NCBI RefSeq assembly: GCF_932526225.1
Contig: NC_064042.1
Coordinates: 12,723,040 to 12,783,039, forward strand
Origin: Nematostella vectensis
Lineage: Eukaryota > Cnidaria > Anthozoa > Actiniaria > Edwardsiidae
Direction: 5' to 3'
DNA: 60,000 nt
Shown: piece by piece, positions 59,013 to 60,000 of the stretch
Layout of the letters: each line of letters begins with the position of its first letter
Numbering within the stretch: position 1 is the first letter of the stretch
Notes under the pieces: generated by a model
Told to the model about the DNA's origin: nothing
Seen by the model: the letters and a program-made list of their open reading frames with translations, nothing else
The model's database searches: none
Made by a program: the position numbers and the translations under genes

Positions 59013-60000
59013 AAGGCTGCATTAGAATCTATGTGGTGTAGAGATTGCACTAGAATCCATAGGATGTAGAGGCTGCACTAGAATCCATGTGTTGTAGAGG
59101 CTACACTATAATCCATGTGTTGTACAGGCTGCACTAGAATCCATGTGTTGTAGAGGCTGTACTAGAATCCATGTGTTGTAGAGGCTGCACTAGAATCCTT
59201 TTGTTGCCGTAGAGATTGCACTAGAATCCATGTGATGTAGAGGCTGCACTAGAATCCATGTGTTGTAGAGGCTGCACTAGAATCCATGTGTTGTAGAGGC
59301 TGCACTAGAATCCATGTGTTGTAGAGGCTGCACTAGAATCCATGTGATGTAGAGGCTACACTAGAATCCATGTGATGTACAGGCTGCACTAGAATCCATG
59401 TGATGTAGAGGCTGCACTAGAATCCATGTGTTGTAGAGGCTGTACTAGAATCCATGTGTTGTAGAGGCTGTACTAGAATCCATGTGATGTAGAGGCTGCA
59501 CTAGAATCCATGTGTTGTAGAGGCTGCACTAGAATCCTTTTGTTGCCGTAGAGATTGCAATAGAATCCATGTGATGTAGAGATTGCACTAGAATCCATGT
59601 GTTGTAGAGGCTGCACTAGAATCCATGTGTTGTAGAGGCTGCACTAGAATACATGTGTTGTAGAGGCTGTACTAGAATCCATGTGTTGTAGGAGCTGTAC
59701 TAGAATCCATGTGATGTAGAGGCTGCACTAGAATCCATGTGTTGTAGAGGCTGCACTAGAATCCATGTGTTGTAGAGGCTGCACTAGAATCCTTTTGTTG
59801 CCATAGAAATTGCAATAGAATCCATGTGTTGTAGAGATTGCACTAGAATCAATGTGATGTAGAGATTGCACTAGAATCCATGTGATGTAGAGGCTGCACT
59901 AGAGTCCATGTGATGTACAGGCTGCACTAGAATCCATGTGATTTACAGGCTGCACTAGAATCCATGTGTTGTAGAGGCTACACTATAATCCATGTGTTGT
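59013..60000 (+). repeat. 28-bp minisatellite at the CNG2 3' flank
   Basis: About 35 units of gcactagaatccatgtgttg + tagaggct, starting about 55 nt after the CNG2 stop and running off the window. A longer variant with ccttttgttgcc recurs about every 330-350 bp (59197, 59538, 59791), hinting at higher-order structure. It probably lies in the 3' UTR or just past it. Confidence 0.95.

Overview
This is a stretch of animal nuclear genome. The evidence is multi-exon genes with GT-AG introns, families found only in metazoans (an RFX4/6-type transcription factor and animal-type cyclic nucleotide-gated channels), an AT-rich background and many minisatellites. The short exons, the gene families and the foldback elements suggest a non-vertebrate, most likely an anthozoan cnidarian. 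The species is inference only.

Layout. 1-6615: no coding sequence I can support. 6616-16886 (+): RFX4/6-like winged-helix factor in 16 phase-consistent exons, with the DNA-binding domain, the central dimerisation region and a Pro/Ser/Tyr-rich tail. 16887-19567: tail-to-tail spacer with the RFX 3' UTR. 19568-24802 (-): CNG1, a complete CNGA-type channel (642 residues, 4 exons) with a canonical pore. 24803-about 44 kb: gene-poor, holding foldback elements, simple repeats, minisatellites and a few doubtful exons. About 44077-53161 (-): at least four phase-compatible exons of an unrecognised protein gene, interleaved antisense with the next gene. 50286-58957 (+): CNG2, a second CNG-like channel (1083 residues, 7 exons) with a CNGA-like C-linker and cyclic-nucleotide domain, a non-canonical selectivity filter and a long charged tail. 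59013-60000: a 28-bp minisatellite running off the window.

Most striking observation. Tandem repeats in both channel genes are built from the genes' own exon-intron borders. In CNG1 about 28 copies of a 64-bp unit repeat the end of the S6 exon plus its splice donor. In CNG2 a 43-bp unit (about 26 copies) repeats the end of the S1 exon plus donor, a roughly 95-bp unit repeats the S4 exon end plus donor, a 30-bp unit (over 20 copies) leads into the acceptor of the pore exon, and 527 bp carrying most of the first coding exon plus donor is duplicated. Each real splice site therefore competes with decoys. A sixth array, near 42.2-42.8 kb, has the same architecture next to a doubtful exon.

How the genes may relate. 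RFX factors control ciliary genes through X-box sites, and CNG channels often act in sensory cilia. A sequence matching the X-box consensus overlaps the CNG2 start codon. The link is suggestive only: about one such match is expected by chance in a window this size.
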